From NCBI RefSeq assembly GCF_024298925.1, contig NZ_CP101283.1:2733001-2797000 (forward strand): a stretch of 64,000 nt of DNA, written 5' to 3'. Each line of letters begins with the position of its first letter. The first letter of the stretch is position 1. This stretch comes from Phenylobacterium sp. LH3H17. Its GTDB lineage: Bacteria; Pseudomonadota; Alphaproteobacteria; Caulobacterales; Caulobacteraceae. A program made the position numbers and the translations under genes. Shown in pieces: positions 37,508 to 46,088 of the stretch. The notes under the pieces were generated by a model, which had not been told where the DNA came from, did not search any database, and was given only the letters and a program-made list of their open reading frames with translations.

Positions 37508-37835
37508 GACATCAAACCTCCTTAAGTAGAACACCTTCCATAGAAGTTCTGTTGCGTGAATACGGTTCGGCATTGGCCGGCTGGCGGCCTCCTCGACCCT
37601 CAACCTAATCGGGGTTCCACCATCCGGCGACAGTAGGCCAAGAGGTGTATCTTGTATTTGATGGTCTGGCGGTCGGGCCTGATCGCGCCGTCACTCGTCA
37701 CCTAGGGGGCTTTGGTAGACCGGGTGGAAAACGACGCCTGGCGCTGCTGGGTTGACGGTACACAAGCCAACCTAGCTGGTGGACAAGGCTGAGCATCGAA
37801 GACGGTCCCTAGGCGTCTCTGATGGACACCGCCGC
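37508..37835. other. Intergenic, no gene seen
   Basis: A 328-base stretch between the lower-GC hydrolase and the end of the D-amino-acid operon. The AAGGAGG ribosome site of the hydrolase is at 37517-37523. Nothing else could be supported. Confidence 0.45.
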
Positions 37836-39107
37836 TCAGAAATAGGTCAGAGCGGCGTCGACGACACCATAATCGCGGTCGACGAGGTGGATGAGCTGCC
37901 ACTTGTCGAGGGTCGTACAGGGATGAGAGACGCCGAACCCAACGCGATCTCCGACGCCGACGATACTGGCGGCGGGAATGCGGACATGGGCGTGTTGATC
38001 GCTTAGCGCGACTGTCTCCCACCCTTCGATCCCTTCGACGACGCGGGCGTCAGCCCGGGCAAGTTTCATGGGCCGAGGCAAGCCCGCGTCGGCGCCGAGA
38101 TCGCGCTTACCGGCTCCGAGGATCAGCAGGCTCGGTTCAGGCCGCGATTGCACGAGCGCCCAGACCTCAAGCGCGCCCCGCAGCCCGTCGGCTCCAAGCC
38201 TGGGGCGCGTTTCCTGACCCTGCCAACCGTCATAAAGGCCATGATCATGCACGACGTAGCAGCCGCTGCGGAGCACGAGATCGGCATCAAGTCGCCCCAG
38301 CCAGGTCGCGACTTCCGGATAGAACGATGAGCCGCCCGCGGTCACTATGGCGCGACGGGCCTCAAACAGGTTCCTGGACCTCGCCGCCTCGAACAGCCCG
38401 AGAAACGCCTCGAGCAGTCCATCCACTCCCTTGAACGCTTCGGCCTCAGACAGGGACTGGTAGAGGCCCTCATAGACTTCAAGGCCCGCAAGCGTGAGCG
38501 CCGGCCGCCGGCGCACAGCCTCCATCAACGCCAGCGCCTCAACACTTGTTCGGCAGCCGGTCCGCCCGCCCGCATACCCAAGCTCGACAAGGACGAGCAG
38601 CCTTCCCGCTACGCTGTTCATTCGGGCTGCCTGGTCGAGCAGGTCGAGGCCTTCCAGCGAGTCCACGAGGACATAGACTTCAAGGTCACGCCGGGCGTTC
38701 AACTCGTCGACCAGGGCTGCTAAGTCGCGAGGCCCGACGACCTGGTTGGCGATGATTACGCGCCTGGCGCCCAGGCGGGTGCAGACCCGCAACTGATGTA
38801 GATTTGCGACTGTCAGTCCCCAGGCCCCGTGCGCCAGCTGCCGCGCGATGAGCCTGGGCGCCATGGTCGTCTTGACGTGGGGCGCCAGATTGACCCCGTG
38901 ATCCTGGGCGAAGGCGGACATCCAGCGACAGTTGTGTTCGAGGGCATCTCGGTCGATGACCGCAGCGGGAAAGGGAATGTCCCCGGCGAGGATATTCCAC
39001 CCCTGGGCCCCGATTTCGCGAAGAGATATCTCGATCCCGAACGGAATCGCCTTGAACCTGTCGGTGACCAGCAGGTCGTCGTCAGATGTCTCGAATCCTG
39101 AGCTCAC
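37836..39107 (-). CDS. D-threonine-aldolase-like PLP enzyme (amino acid deaminase)
   Basis: A 423-aa fold-type III PLP enzyme. The GTG at 39107 is chosen because sequence further upstream is low quality. The motif APHVKTTMAP carries the PLP lysine (Lys79), followed by ANQVVGPRDLAALVDEL and LVELGYAGGRTGCR. The C-terminal metal-binding part has SDQHAHVRI and VSHPCTTLDKW, as in DSD1/D-threonine aldolases. The protein matches the group annotated amino acid deaminase. It probably acts on a D-hydroxy-amino acid such as D-serine or D-threonine. It is the last gene of the dadA operon. Confidence 0.88.
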   Translation of the reverse strand: MSSGFETSDDDLLVTDRFKAIPFGIEISLREIGAQGWNILAGDIPFPAAVIDRDALEHNCRWMSAFAQDHGVNLAPHVKTTMAPRLIARQLAHGAWGLTVANLHQLRVCTRLGARRVIIANQVVGPRDLAALVDELNARRDLEVYVLVDSLEGLDLLDQAARMNSVAGRLLVLVELGYAGGRTGCRTSVEALALMEAVRRRPALTLAGLEVYEGLYQSLSEAEAFKGVDGLLEAFLGLFEAARSRNLFEARRAIVTAGGSSFYPEVATWLGRLDADLVLRSGCYVVHDHGLYDGWQGQETRPRLGADGLRGALEVWALVQSRPEPSLLILGAGKRDLGADAGLPRPMKLARADARVVEGIEGWETVALSDQHAHVRIPAASIVGVGDRVGFGVSHPCTTLDKWQLIHLVDRDYGVVDAALTYF

Positions 39108-39160
39108 GTACCTAACCTGTCTCGGCTGCCATCCCGGGGGAGCAGGCTCCCCGACGGGGA

Positions 39161-39622
39161 TCAGTTGATCTCGACGATCGCGTCCACCTCCACGGCTGCG
39201 TTCAAGGGCAGACGGTAGACCCCGACGGCCGATCGCGCATGGCGACCCATATCGCAAAACGCCTCCACCATAAGGTCGGAGCACCCGTTGATGACCCCCG
39301 AAATTTCCGAGAACTGGGGGCCCGCCTGGACGAAGCCGGTGAGCTTGACGACCCTGACGACTCTGTCGAGGTTCCCGGCGCAGGCGATGCGCATTTGCGC
39401 CAGCAGATTGATCCCGGCAAGCCGCGCGGCATGGCGCCCGGTCTCAAGATCCAGGTCCTCGCCCACAACCCCGGTGACCGGGCCGTCTTCGCAGATCGAT
39501 AGCTGGCCCGAGAAATGAAGCACCCCACCCATCCGGACAAAGGGAAGGTAGTTCGCGACCGGCGCCGCGGGGACTGGGAGTCTGATCCCCAGGCGCTGAA
39601 GCCGCTCTTCAACACTGCTCAT
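39161..39622 (-). CDS. RidA/YjgF family protein (imine deaminase)
   Basis: A 153-aa RidA-family protein; the ATG at 39622 has AAGGAA upstream. Motifs are GGVLHFSGQLSICEDGPVTG, TGRHAARLAGINLLAQMR and ARSAVGVYRLPLNAAVEVD, including the Arg that binds the carboxylate in active RidA enzymes. Such proteins hydrolyse reactive 2-imino acids to 2-oxo acids and ammonia, the products of D-amino-acid dehydrogenases and serine/threonine dehydratases, which matches its operon partners. Confidence 0.9.
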   Translation of the reverse strand: MSSVEERLQRLGIRLPVPAAPVANYLPFVRMGGVLHFSGQLSICEDGPVTGVVGEDLDLETGRHAARLAGINLLAQMRIACAGNLDRVVRVVKLTGFVQAGPQFSEISGVINGCSDLMVEAFCDMGRHARSAVGVYRLPLNAAVEVDAIVEIN

Positions 39623-39685
39623 TGGTGCTTTTTCCTTGGAGTTCACAGTCAGGGCCGTACGGGGTTTCCCCTCGCCCCTCCATGT

Positions 39686-40444
39686 TCAGCGGGCGGCCAT
39701 GCGCAGCGCCGCGTCGATGCGGATGGTCTCGCCATTGATCATCGGATTTTCCACGATCGCCCTGACGAGTTGCGCGAACTCGGCCGGGGCGCCTAGCCGC
39801 CGGGGAAACGGGGACTGTCGACCGAGCGAGTCCTGGACGGCCGGGGGCAGCCCGGACACCATGGGGGTTAGGAACAGGCCCGGCGCGATCGAAACGACCC
39901 GGACGCCGAACTCGGCGAGGTCCCGCGCCGCCGGCAATGTCATGCCGACGACCGCGGCTTTCGACGCGGCGTAGGCCAGCTGCCCGATCTGACCCTCGTA
40001 TGCGGCGATCGACGCGGTGTTGATGATCACGCCTCGTTCTTCGTCCAAGGGGTCAAGGGTCGCCATCAGGGCCGCCGCCTGGGTCATGCAGTTGAAGGTT
40101 CCGACGAGATTGACGCCGATGACCCGGTCAAAGACGTTCGGAGCGTGCGGGCGGTCCGGCCGAGCTGTTCGTTCGCCGGCCACAAGGCCTGCGCAGTTGA
40201 CGAAGACCCGGGGGATTCCATGTGCCGCCGAAGCTCCGCTCAGACCGGCCGCGACGCTGGCGGCGTCGGACACATCGACCGCGAAAAACTGGCCTCCCAG
40301 TTCCGCGGCCAGGGCGCAGCCGGCCTCCACATTCAGGTCAAACAGGCTGACCCGCGCGCCGCCGGCGACCAAGGCGCGGCAGGTCGCCGCCCCAAGGCCG
40401 GAGGCGCCGCCGCTCACGACAGCGGCGATCCCATCAAGATTCAT
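39686..40444 (-). CDS. SDR-family 3-hydroxyacyl-CoA dehydrogenase-like oxidoreductase
   Basis: A 252-aa short-chain dehydrogenase. The NAD-binding GGASGLGAATCRALV, the NCAGL segment and the catalytic Ser-Tyr-Lys in NTASIAAYEGQIGQLAYAASK are intact. The pattern, with AQLVRAIVENPMINGETIRI at the C-terminus, resembles type II 3-hydroxyacyl-CoA dehydrogenases (HSD17B10-like), which oxidise short branched 3-hydroxyacyl-CoAs. It lies between thiolase and RidA genes and would act in beta-oxidation. Confidence 0.9.
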   Translation of the reverse strand: MNLDGIAAVVSGGASGLGAATCRALVAGGARVSLFDLNVEAGCALAAELGGQFFAVDVSDAASVAAGLSGASAAHGIPRVFVNCAGLVAGERTARPDRPHAPNVFDRVIGVNLVGTFNCMTQAAALMATLDPLDEERGVIINTASIAAYEGQIGQLAYAASKAAVVGMTLPAARDLAEFGVRVVSIAPGLFLTPMVSGLPPAVQDSLGRQSPFPRRLGAPAEFAQLVRAIVENPMINGETIRIDAALRMAAR

Positions 40445-40491
40445 CTGCTCTTTTCCAGGTTGGAACTTGGTTGGTCGGAACAGCTCGCCGC

Positions 40492-41730
40492 CTAGAGCTG
40501 GTTGCTGAGGATGGTGATCACGGCTGTGGACTCCTCCAGCCCGTAGACGCCCCCACCGTTCTCGGCGATTGCGTGGCGAGCCCCCTCGACCTGGCGGCGT
40601 CCGGCCTGGCCGCGAAGCTGCAGGACCAGTTCGTGGATCTGGCCAAGGCCGGTGGCGCCGATGGGATGACCCTTGGATTCCAGACCGCCCGAAGGATTGA
40701 CGGGGATGCGCCCGCCGAGAGCCGTCACGCCGCGCTCGGCCATCCAGCCGCCCTGCCCGATCTCGCAGAATCCCAGGTTCTCGACCTGCACGATCTCGGC
40801 GAAGGCCGTGGCGTCGTGAACCTCTGCGACGTCCATGCTCCCCGGCCCGAGGCCCGCCTCCTCATAGGCGCGCAGCGCCCCGATCCGGCAAAGGTGGCGC
40901 TCATGATCATCCGCGCTGCGGGTGACGCCGGTCAGGACCTGGGATGCGCGCACGGCGATGGCGCGGGACCTGTTCAGGTCTCGCAGGACGCGCTCGCTGC
41001 AGATCACCGCCGCGGCCGCGCCATCGGACACGGGCGCGCACATGGGCAGGGTCAGGGGCCAGACGACGGTGGGCGCGGCCAGAACCTCTTCGATGGTCAT
41101 CGAGGCCTGATAGTGCGCGAGCGGATTCAGAGCCGAATGCTGGTGGTTCTTGGCCGAGACCGCCGCGATCTGTCGCTGGGTGGTCCCGAAGTTGCGCATG
41201 TGCGCCTTGGCGAAAGAAGCATAGATGTCCATGAAGACGCTGCGCGTTTCGAGGCCTGCCGTTCCCGCGGGCGGATCAACTCCCCGCCCCAGGGCCATGA
41301 GCAGGGCCTGGCCGGCTTCGGTTTCGTGGACGTCCCACGCCCCGTCGAACACCCCCAGCATCGCGGCCTTGTCGGGGACACACATCTTGTCGACGCCGAC
41401 CACAAGCGCGACGTCACTGGCGCCGGCCCGAATGTGCTGCACGGCGAGATTGAGCGCGGAACTAGCGCTGGCGCAGGCGTTCTCGACGTTGAAGATCGGT
41501 ACGCCCTCGATCCCCAGCGGCCGAAGCGCCATCTGGCCCCGCACCATTATCTGGCCTTCAAGCGCGCCCTGTACCGTGTTGGCGAAGAAGGCGGCCTGGA
41601 TCGCAGGGACCCCCAGGCCGGCGTCCCGCAGGGCCTCCTCAACGGCCGAGCGGGTAAGCTGCTTTACGCTGACCCCGGTGTGGCGACCAAAGCGGGTGCT
41701 GCCCACACCGACCACATAGACGTTCCGCAT
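40492..41730 (-). CDS. SCP-x-type thiolase / acetyl-CoA acetyltransferase
   Basis: A 412-aa thiolase-fold enzyme of the SCP-x group; AAGGAA precedes the ATG. The active-site Cys is in NVENACASASSALNLA, and the His motifs are HDATAFAEI and GGLESKGHPIGATGL. These proteins cleave 3-oxoacyl-CoAs, often branched or sterol side-chain substrates, or act as acyl transferases. It follows dadA by 16 bases and precedes the SDR gene by 47 bases. Confidence 0.9.
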   Translation of the reverse strand: MRNVYVVGVGSTRFGRHTGVSVKQLTRSAVEEALRDAGLGVPAIQAAFFANTVQGALEGQIMVRGQMALRPLGIEGVPIFNVENACASASSALNLAVQHIRAGASDVALVVGVDKMCVPDKAAMLGVFDGAWDVHETEAGQALLMALGRGVDPPAGTAGLETRSVFMDIYASFAKAHMRNFGTTQRQIAAVSAKNHQHSALNPLAHYQASMTIEEVLAAPTVVWPLTLPMCAPVSDGAAAAVICSERVLRDLNRSRAIAVRASQVLTGVTRSADDHERHLCRIGALRAYEEAGLGPGSMDVAEVHDATAFAEIVQVENLGFCEIGQGGWMAERGVTALGGRIPVNPSGGLESKGHPIGATGLGQIHELVLQLRGQAGRRQVEGARHAIAENGGGVYGLEESTAVITILSNQL

Positions 41731-41746
41731 TCGGGGCGTTCCTTAC

Positions 41747-43006
41747 TCAATTGAATTGGGCGGGATCGATTGCAGGGCGGCGACCGACCATCACATCTGC
41801 GAGCAGACGCCCGGAGCCGGCCGCCATCGTCCAACCGAGATGGCCATGGCCTGTGTTCAGATAGAGGTTGGCGAACCCCCGCCGACCAATGACCGGCACG
41901 CCATTGGGGGTGACGGGGCGCAGCCCCGTCCAGGCGCGCGCGGGCATGGCGTCCAGGTGGCCGCAGCTTGCCGGGTAGATCTCGGCCAGGAGGGTGCGCA
42001 GATTGGCGATCCGGCCGGCCGCGAGTCGGTCGTCATAGCCGGCGAGCTCCGCCGTGCCGGCGACCCGCAGGCGCTTGCCCAGGGGCACGACCGCGGCGTG
42101 CAGGGCGTCGTCGATCACCGCCAAGCCGGGTCGCTCCAGCCAGCGGTCGGCGTCGAGCGTGAGCGAGTATCCCTTCACCGGCTGGACCTGCAGCTTCATC
42201 CCAAGCTGGCGCAGGACCTTGGGACTCCAACAGCCAGCCGCCACGACAACGTCGTCGGCCGTGTGGGTTTCGGTGTCCGTGAGGACGTGCCCAATTCGGT
42301 CTCCATCCATCTGGAAGCCGATGACCTGTTCGTTGAAGCGCAATTCGGCGCCGAGATCGCGCGCGGCGCGCGCCAGGCCATGGGTGAAAAGCCGAGCATC
42401 GCCCAGCTCGTCGCTCGGGCAGAAGACACCGCCGGCGATGGAGTCGGCGATGTCCCCAAGAGCCGGCTCCAGGGCCAGGACCTGTTTGCGGTCCTTGGCC
42501 TCGAGGTGCAGGCCGAACGACTGCAGCAGTTCACTGCGCGCGAGGGACTCGTTCAGGTCGCGGCTGGATCTGAACACCTTCAGTGACCCCGACAGGGCCT
42601 GATCATAGGTGAGCCCGAGGGTCTCCCGCAGCTCGGCCATCATTTGGAGGCTGTAGACCGACAGGCTGAGGTTCTTGGCCATGTTCGCCCGAAAGCGCGC
42701 CTCGCCCGACTGGCGAAGAAACTCCACGCCCCAACCCAGGAGCTGGGGCAGGACCTGCGGCCGCAGCAACAGCGGAGCGTCCTCCCTGCCGATCCAGGTC
42801 AGCATTTTCCAGAAGACCCCCGGAGCGTTCCAGGGATCCACCAGACTGGGCGTGAGCATTCCGCCATTGGCGAAGCTCGCGCCGTCCGCGGCGTCAGGCG
42901 CACGATCTATAACGGTCACGGCGCGGCCTTCGGCCGCGAGGTAGTAGGCGGTCGCCATGCCGATGACGCCGGACCCGATCACAACCGTCGACTTCTTCGC
43001 GGGCAT
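41747..43006 (-). CDS. dadA: D-amino acid dehydrogenase (DadA-like)
   Basis: A 419-aa FAD enzyme that oxidises D-amino acids to 2-imino acids and passes electrons to the respiratory chain. The FAD motif VIGSGVIGMATAYYLA is at the N-terminus, with SFANGGMLTPSLVDPW and the C-terminal TGLRPVTPNGVPVIG and LNTGHGHLGWTMAAGSG. It is the first gene of a five-gene operon with RidA downstream. No alanine racemase dadX is present. A palindrome CTCAATTGAG precedes its start. Confidence 0.92.
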   Translation of the reverse strand: MPAKKSTVVIGSGVIGMATAYYLAAEGRAVTVIDRAPDAADGASFANGGMLTPSLVDPWNAPGVFWKMLTWIGREDAPLLLRPQVLPQLLGWGVEFLRQSGEARFRANMAKNLSLSVYSLQMMAELRETLGLTYDQALSGSLKVFRSSRDLNESLARSELLQSFGLHLEAKDRKQVLALEPALGDIADSIAGGVFCPSDELGDARLFTHGLARAARDLGAELRFNEQVIGFQMDGDRIGHVLTDTETHTADDVVVAAGCWSPKVLRQLGMKLQVQPVKGYSLTLDADRWLERPGLAVIDDALHAAVVPLGKRLRVAGTAELAGYDDRLAAGRIANLRTLLAEIYPASCGHLDAMPARAWTGLRPVTPNGVPVIGRRGFANLYLNTGHGHLGWTMAAGSGRLLADVMVGRRPAIDPAQFN

Positions 43007-43825
43007 TGGAAACTCAATTGAGCCAGATGGGGCGGCGGAAGCCGGCGGGTCGAGGTGACAGCGGACGTCGACGGAGGTCCTGCTGGTCCGCAGCGTTGGT
43101 GGAGGACGGTGAACTCGGGTCGGAGATCAGCTATGCGATCAGGCCGCGATCGAGGGCGTTGGATCACGGAGCGACATGGTGTCCCGCATCGCGGCCGGCG
43201 CCAGCGGCCCCGTGCTCAGGCCTCGCCGCATCGACCTCCTCGCCGGCCCATCCATCGCCTATCTCCACCCTCGACGCCAAAGTTTCGTATCCGCTACACG
43301 ATATTCCACATTATCTCACGACGGACCACCCGGCCCCGCTTGTCCAATCGTCATTCTGTCTTGGTGAGACGTCCAATCTTCCGCGAGGCAGGACAGACAA
43401 TGTACCACTACGATTGGCCGACTTTTAACTTACGCGGCGCCAGTCATTTCCAACGTTAAGTTTACATAGGACCCTCGTCGTTAATATACTTATTTAGCAG
43501 GTCTGATATTTCGTACTGTTTCGGCATTTGTCGCCTTTTCCCGAATTACTACATAGTGACACCATCAAACTGCTTACATTTGGAGATAATGCATTGAATC
43601 ACAGTTGGTGAGAGGCGACACCTGCGCACCGGATTCGATGGATTCGAAGGCCTTCCTAGCGAAGGCCTCCTTGTCGAGGTCGCTGTCTAGTGGAATATTG
43701 TGACGCATCCGGAACATGTTTTCACATCCGTTTCGTGCGACGGCGCGCCAGCCACTGTGCGCCCGGTCGACCTGCCTCTGGATAAGGTCGGCGCACATCG
43801 CGGGGCCGTTGAGGCGAGGTTGCTC
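43007..43825. other. 819-base region without a supported gene, partly AT-rich
   Basis: This divergent region between dadA and the M81 peptidase gene holds an AT-rich block at about 43280-43580 (TTAATATACTTATTTAGCAG near 43480) in otherwise GC-rich DNA. A minus-strand 47-codon frame at 43574-43717 has protein-like composition but no good ribosome site. Gene decay or a large regulatory region are possible. Confidence 0.5.
43013..43022. promoter_or_regulatory. Palindrome CTCAATTGAG upstream of dadA
   Basis: A perfect ten-base palindrome six bases before the dadA ATG, where the ribosome site should be. CTCAATTGA recurs at 41746-41754 in the dadA-thiolase junction, and CTCAATTCGA lies upstream of the second RidA gene at 53321. 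It may be an operator or coincidence. Confidence 0.35.
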
Positions 43826-45307
43826 ATGCGCGTGTTCATTGCCGCCTTCTCCATGGAGGCGATTTCGTTCTCGGTGTTCCCGACCAGCTACCGCAGCTTC
43901 GAGCGCGGCGGCATCAACCGGGGGAATGGAACGGCGACGTCCCGGGATTCGGCGCTTGCCGCGCCGGCTGAGTGGCGTCGCTTGGCCGAAACCGACGGCC
44001 ACGAGGTCATCGAGGGCCTGACCACCTTCGCCCAAACCTCGGGGCCCATCGTTCGCGGCGTCTATGAAGCTCTACGGGACGACATCCTGTCCGACCTCAA
44101 GTCAGCCGGGCAGGTCGACGTCGCGCTCTTCTACATGCACGGGGCCATGGCAGCGGAGGGCTACGATGATTGCGAAGGCGACCTGATGGCCCGCGCGCGC
44201 GCGATCGTGGGTCCGAAGGCCGCCATTGGGCTGGAACTCGACCTGCATGCCCACCTGACCCAGGAGATGGTCGATAGCTGCACATCCATCGTGCTGTTCA
44301 AGGAATACCCTCACGTCGATCACGTGCCCCGGGCCCGGGAACTGTACGACATCTGCGTCAGGGCGGCTCGGGGCGAGGTGCGTCCCGTGAGCGTGCTGCG
44401 CGACCTGCGCATGATCGGACTGTGGCGTACGACCCAGGAGCCGATGCGCGGCTTCGTTGACCGGATGCAAAGACTGGAGGGGCGCGACGGCGTGCTCTCG
44501 GTCTCATTGGCGCATGGCAACCCCTGGCTCGACGTCCAGGGCTGCGGGGCAAAGGTGCTGGTGACAACCGATGACGCACCCCTGGAGGCCGAGCTGCTGG
44601 CTCGGAGGTTGGGCGACGAATTCTGGGACCTGCGCGCGAGCACCGGCACGCGGTATCTCGAAGTCGACGAGGCCCTCGATCAGGTGCTGGCCGAAGGCAG
44701 GTGGCCGGTCGTCTTCGCCGACGTGGCCGACAACGCTGGCGGGGCAGCGCCGACGGATTCGACATTCATCCTCGAGCGGATCCTCGCCAGGGGGGTTCAG
44801 GGCGTCGCCATGGGCTGCATGTGGGATCCGGTCGCCGTGGGCATCGCCAGCGAGGCTGGCGTCGGGGCGAAGATACCCCTGCGCGTCGGTGGAAAGTGCG
44901 GGCCGGCCTCAGGCCATCCGATCGATCTTGAGGTGACCGTGCAGTCCATCATCCCCGAGCACTGGCAGACCGGACTGGCCGGCGGCGACGCGCGCTCCAA
45001 GCTCGGCGAGTCGGTGTGGGTGAGCGCCGAGGGGGTGGACCTTGTCCTGGTGTCGCATCGCGCTCAGACCTTCTCCACGGACGCCTTCGAGCGACATGGC
45101 CTGGACCTTTCGGAGCGCAGGATCATCGTCGTCAAGAGCACCCAGCACTTCCACGCTTCCTTCTCCAAGCTCACCTCCGATGTGCTCCACGTGACAACCA
45201 ACGGCACCCTGCGGCCCGACTTCGAGAACATCCCCTATCGCAAGAACACAATGCCCTACTGGCCGAAGGTCGAGCACCCTCACGAGACCGATCCCCCGAA
45301 GGTTTGA
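43826..45307 (+). CDS. M81 family metallopeptidase (MlrC-like)
   Basis: A 493-aa zinc peptidase-like protein from the ATG at 43826 (GAGG upstream). The N-terminal domain has LELDLHAHLTQEMVD and LFKEYPHVDHV, and the MlrC C-terminal domain has FADVADNAGGAAPTDSTFIL, LRVGGKCGPASGHPIDLEV and VKSTQHFHASF. MlrC of sphingomonads hydrolyses linear microcystin and its tetrapeptide; most homologues have unknown peptide or cyclic-imide-like substrates. It is divergent from dadA, suggesting peptides containing D-residues as substrate. Confidence 0.9.
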   Translation: MRVFIAAFSMEAISFSVFPTSYRSFERGGINRGNGTATSRDSALAAPAEWRRLAETDGHEVIEGLTTFAQTSGPIVRGVYEALRDDILSDLKSAGQVDVALFYMHGAMAAEGYDDCEGDLMARARAIVGPKAAIGLELDLHAHLTQEMVDSCTSIVLFKEYPHVDHVPRARELYDICVRAARGEVRPVSVLRDLRMIGLWRTTQEPMRGFVDRMQRLEGRDGVLSVSLAHGNPWLDVQGCGAKVLVTTDDAPLEAELLARRLGDEFWDLRASTGTRYLEVDEALDQVLAEGRWPVVFADVADNAGGAAPTDSTFILERILARGVQGVAMGCMWDPVAVGIASEAGVGAKIPLRVGGKCGPASGHPIDLEVTVQSIIPEHWQTGLAGGDARSKLGESVWVSAEGVDLVLVSHRAQTFSTDAFERHGLDLSERRIIVVKSTQHFHASFSKLTSDVLHVTTNGTLRPDFENIPYRKNTMPYWPKVEHPHETDPPKV

Positions 45308-45622
45308 GCCGCCCCTTCCCTGTCAGCCTCCCAAGGCCGGGATCTCCTCGGTTTGTCCGGCGCCGACACCGGCCTGCCGGGATCAAGAACCTCGAGGCCC
45401 GGCCGCGATGTTGGTTCGCGGCCGCGGCGGGCGCCGGCACGTCGACCAGAGCCGGACCGCCTTGCCTGAATCCTCTTCGGGCTTCCGATTTCGGCCTTCG
45501 TCCCATTCACCCACTGACAATCCCAATGGGCCGGACTCCAGCATTCGCGACGACCGCGGCGGGCTAGCCTTGGCCCGACAGCTCCGCCCCCTCGGACGGA
45601 GCGCCCTGCGGAGCGAAACAGC
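45308..45622. other. Intergenic, no gene seen
   Basis: A 315-base GC-rich gap between the M81 peptidase and the thioesterase gene. No coding frame or clear hairpin could be supported. It should contain the thioesterase promoter unless the genes are cotranscribed. Confidence 0.45.
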
Positions 45623-46045
45623 ATGAGCCGGCCAGCCCTCACTCAAGACCAGCTTCAGGTCGATCTCGACGACAGCCCGTTCCAGCGCCACCTCGCCCTG
45701 GAAGTCGTCAACGCCGATCCGGAGCGGTCGACGCTCGCCATCCGCATGCCCTTTTCCAAGGTGGTTGAGAGGCAGGCCGGGACGGGGCAGTACCATGGCG
45801 GCGCGATCGCCAGTCTGGTGGATGTTACGGGCGACTACGCGCTCATGATGTCCCTGGGATCGGCCGTGCCGACCATCAACTTCCGGGTTGACTATCTGCG
45901 GCCCGCCGGCGGGTCGGAAATCGTCGCGACGGCCCTGGTGCGTCGCGCGGGGCGATCTATCGCGGTCGTGGATGTCGACGTCGTGGATGCCGAGGGCCGC
46001 CTGGTCGCCGTAGGCCGGGGTTGCTACAGCACCTTGGCGGGCTAG
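45623..46045 (+). CDS. PaaI-family hotdog thioesterase
   Basis: A 140-aa hotdog-fold protein that hydrolyses acyl- or aryl-CoA thioesters. Motifs are QYHGGAIASLVDVTGDYALM with the conserved HGG and Asp, and TINFRVDYLRPAGGSEIVAT. The length is typical of the PaaI/YdiI group. It is convergent with the acyl-CoA ligase gene, separated by 23 bases that form a hairpin. Confidence 0.88.
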   Translation: MSRPALTQDQLQVDLDDSPFQRHLALEVVNADPERSTLAIRMPFSKVVERQAGTGQYHGGAIASLVDVTGDYALMMSLGSAVPTINFRVDYLRPAGGSEIVATALVRRAGRSIAVVDVDVVDAEGRLVAVGRGCYSTLAG

Positions 46046-46058
46046 TCGCGCCTCGCCC

Positions 46059-46088
46059 CGCGCCGGCCCTAACGTTCGAGCCGGCGCG
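46059..46088. terminator. Hairpin between convergent thioesterase and ligase genes
   Basis: A perfect nine-base stem CGCGCCGGC / GCCGGCGCG with a 12-base loop, overlapping the ligase stop codon. There is no U-tract. It may reduce convergent read-through in both directions. Confidence 0.45.

Noticed and set aside
43574-43717. 47-codon minus-strand frame ending in HYLQM
   Set aside because: Composition is protein-like but there is no good ribosome site, domain or length to support it. Mentioned only within the gap entry.
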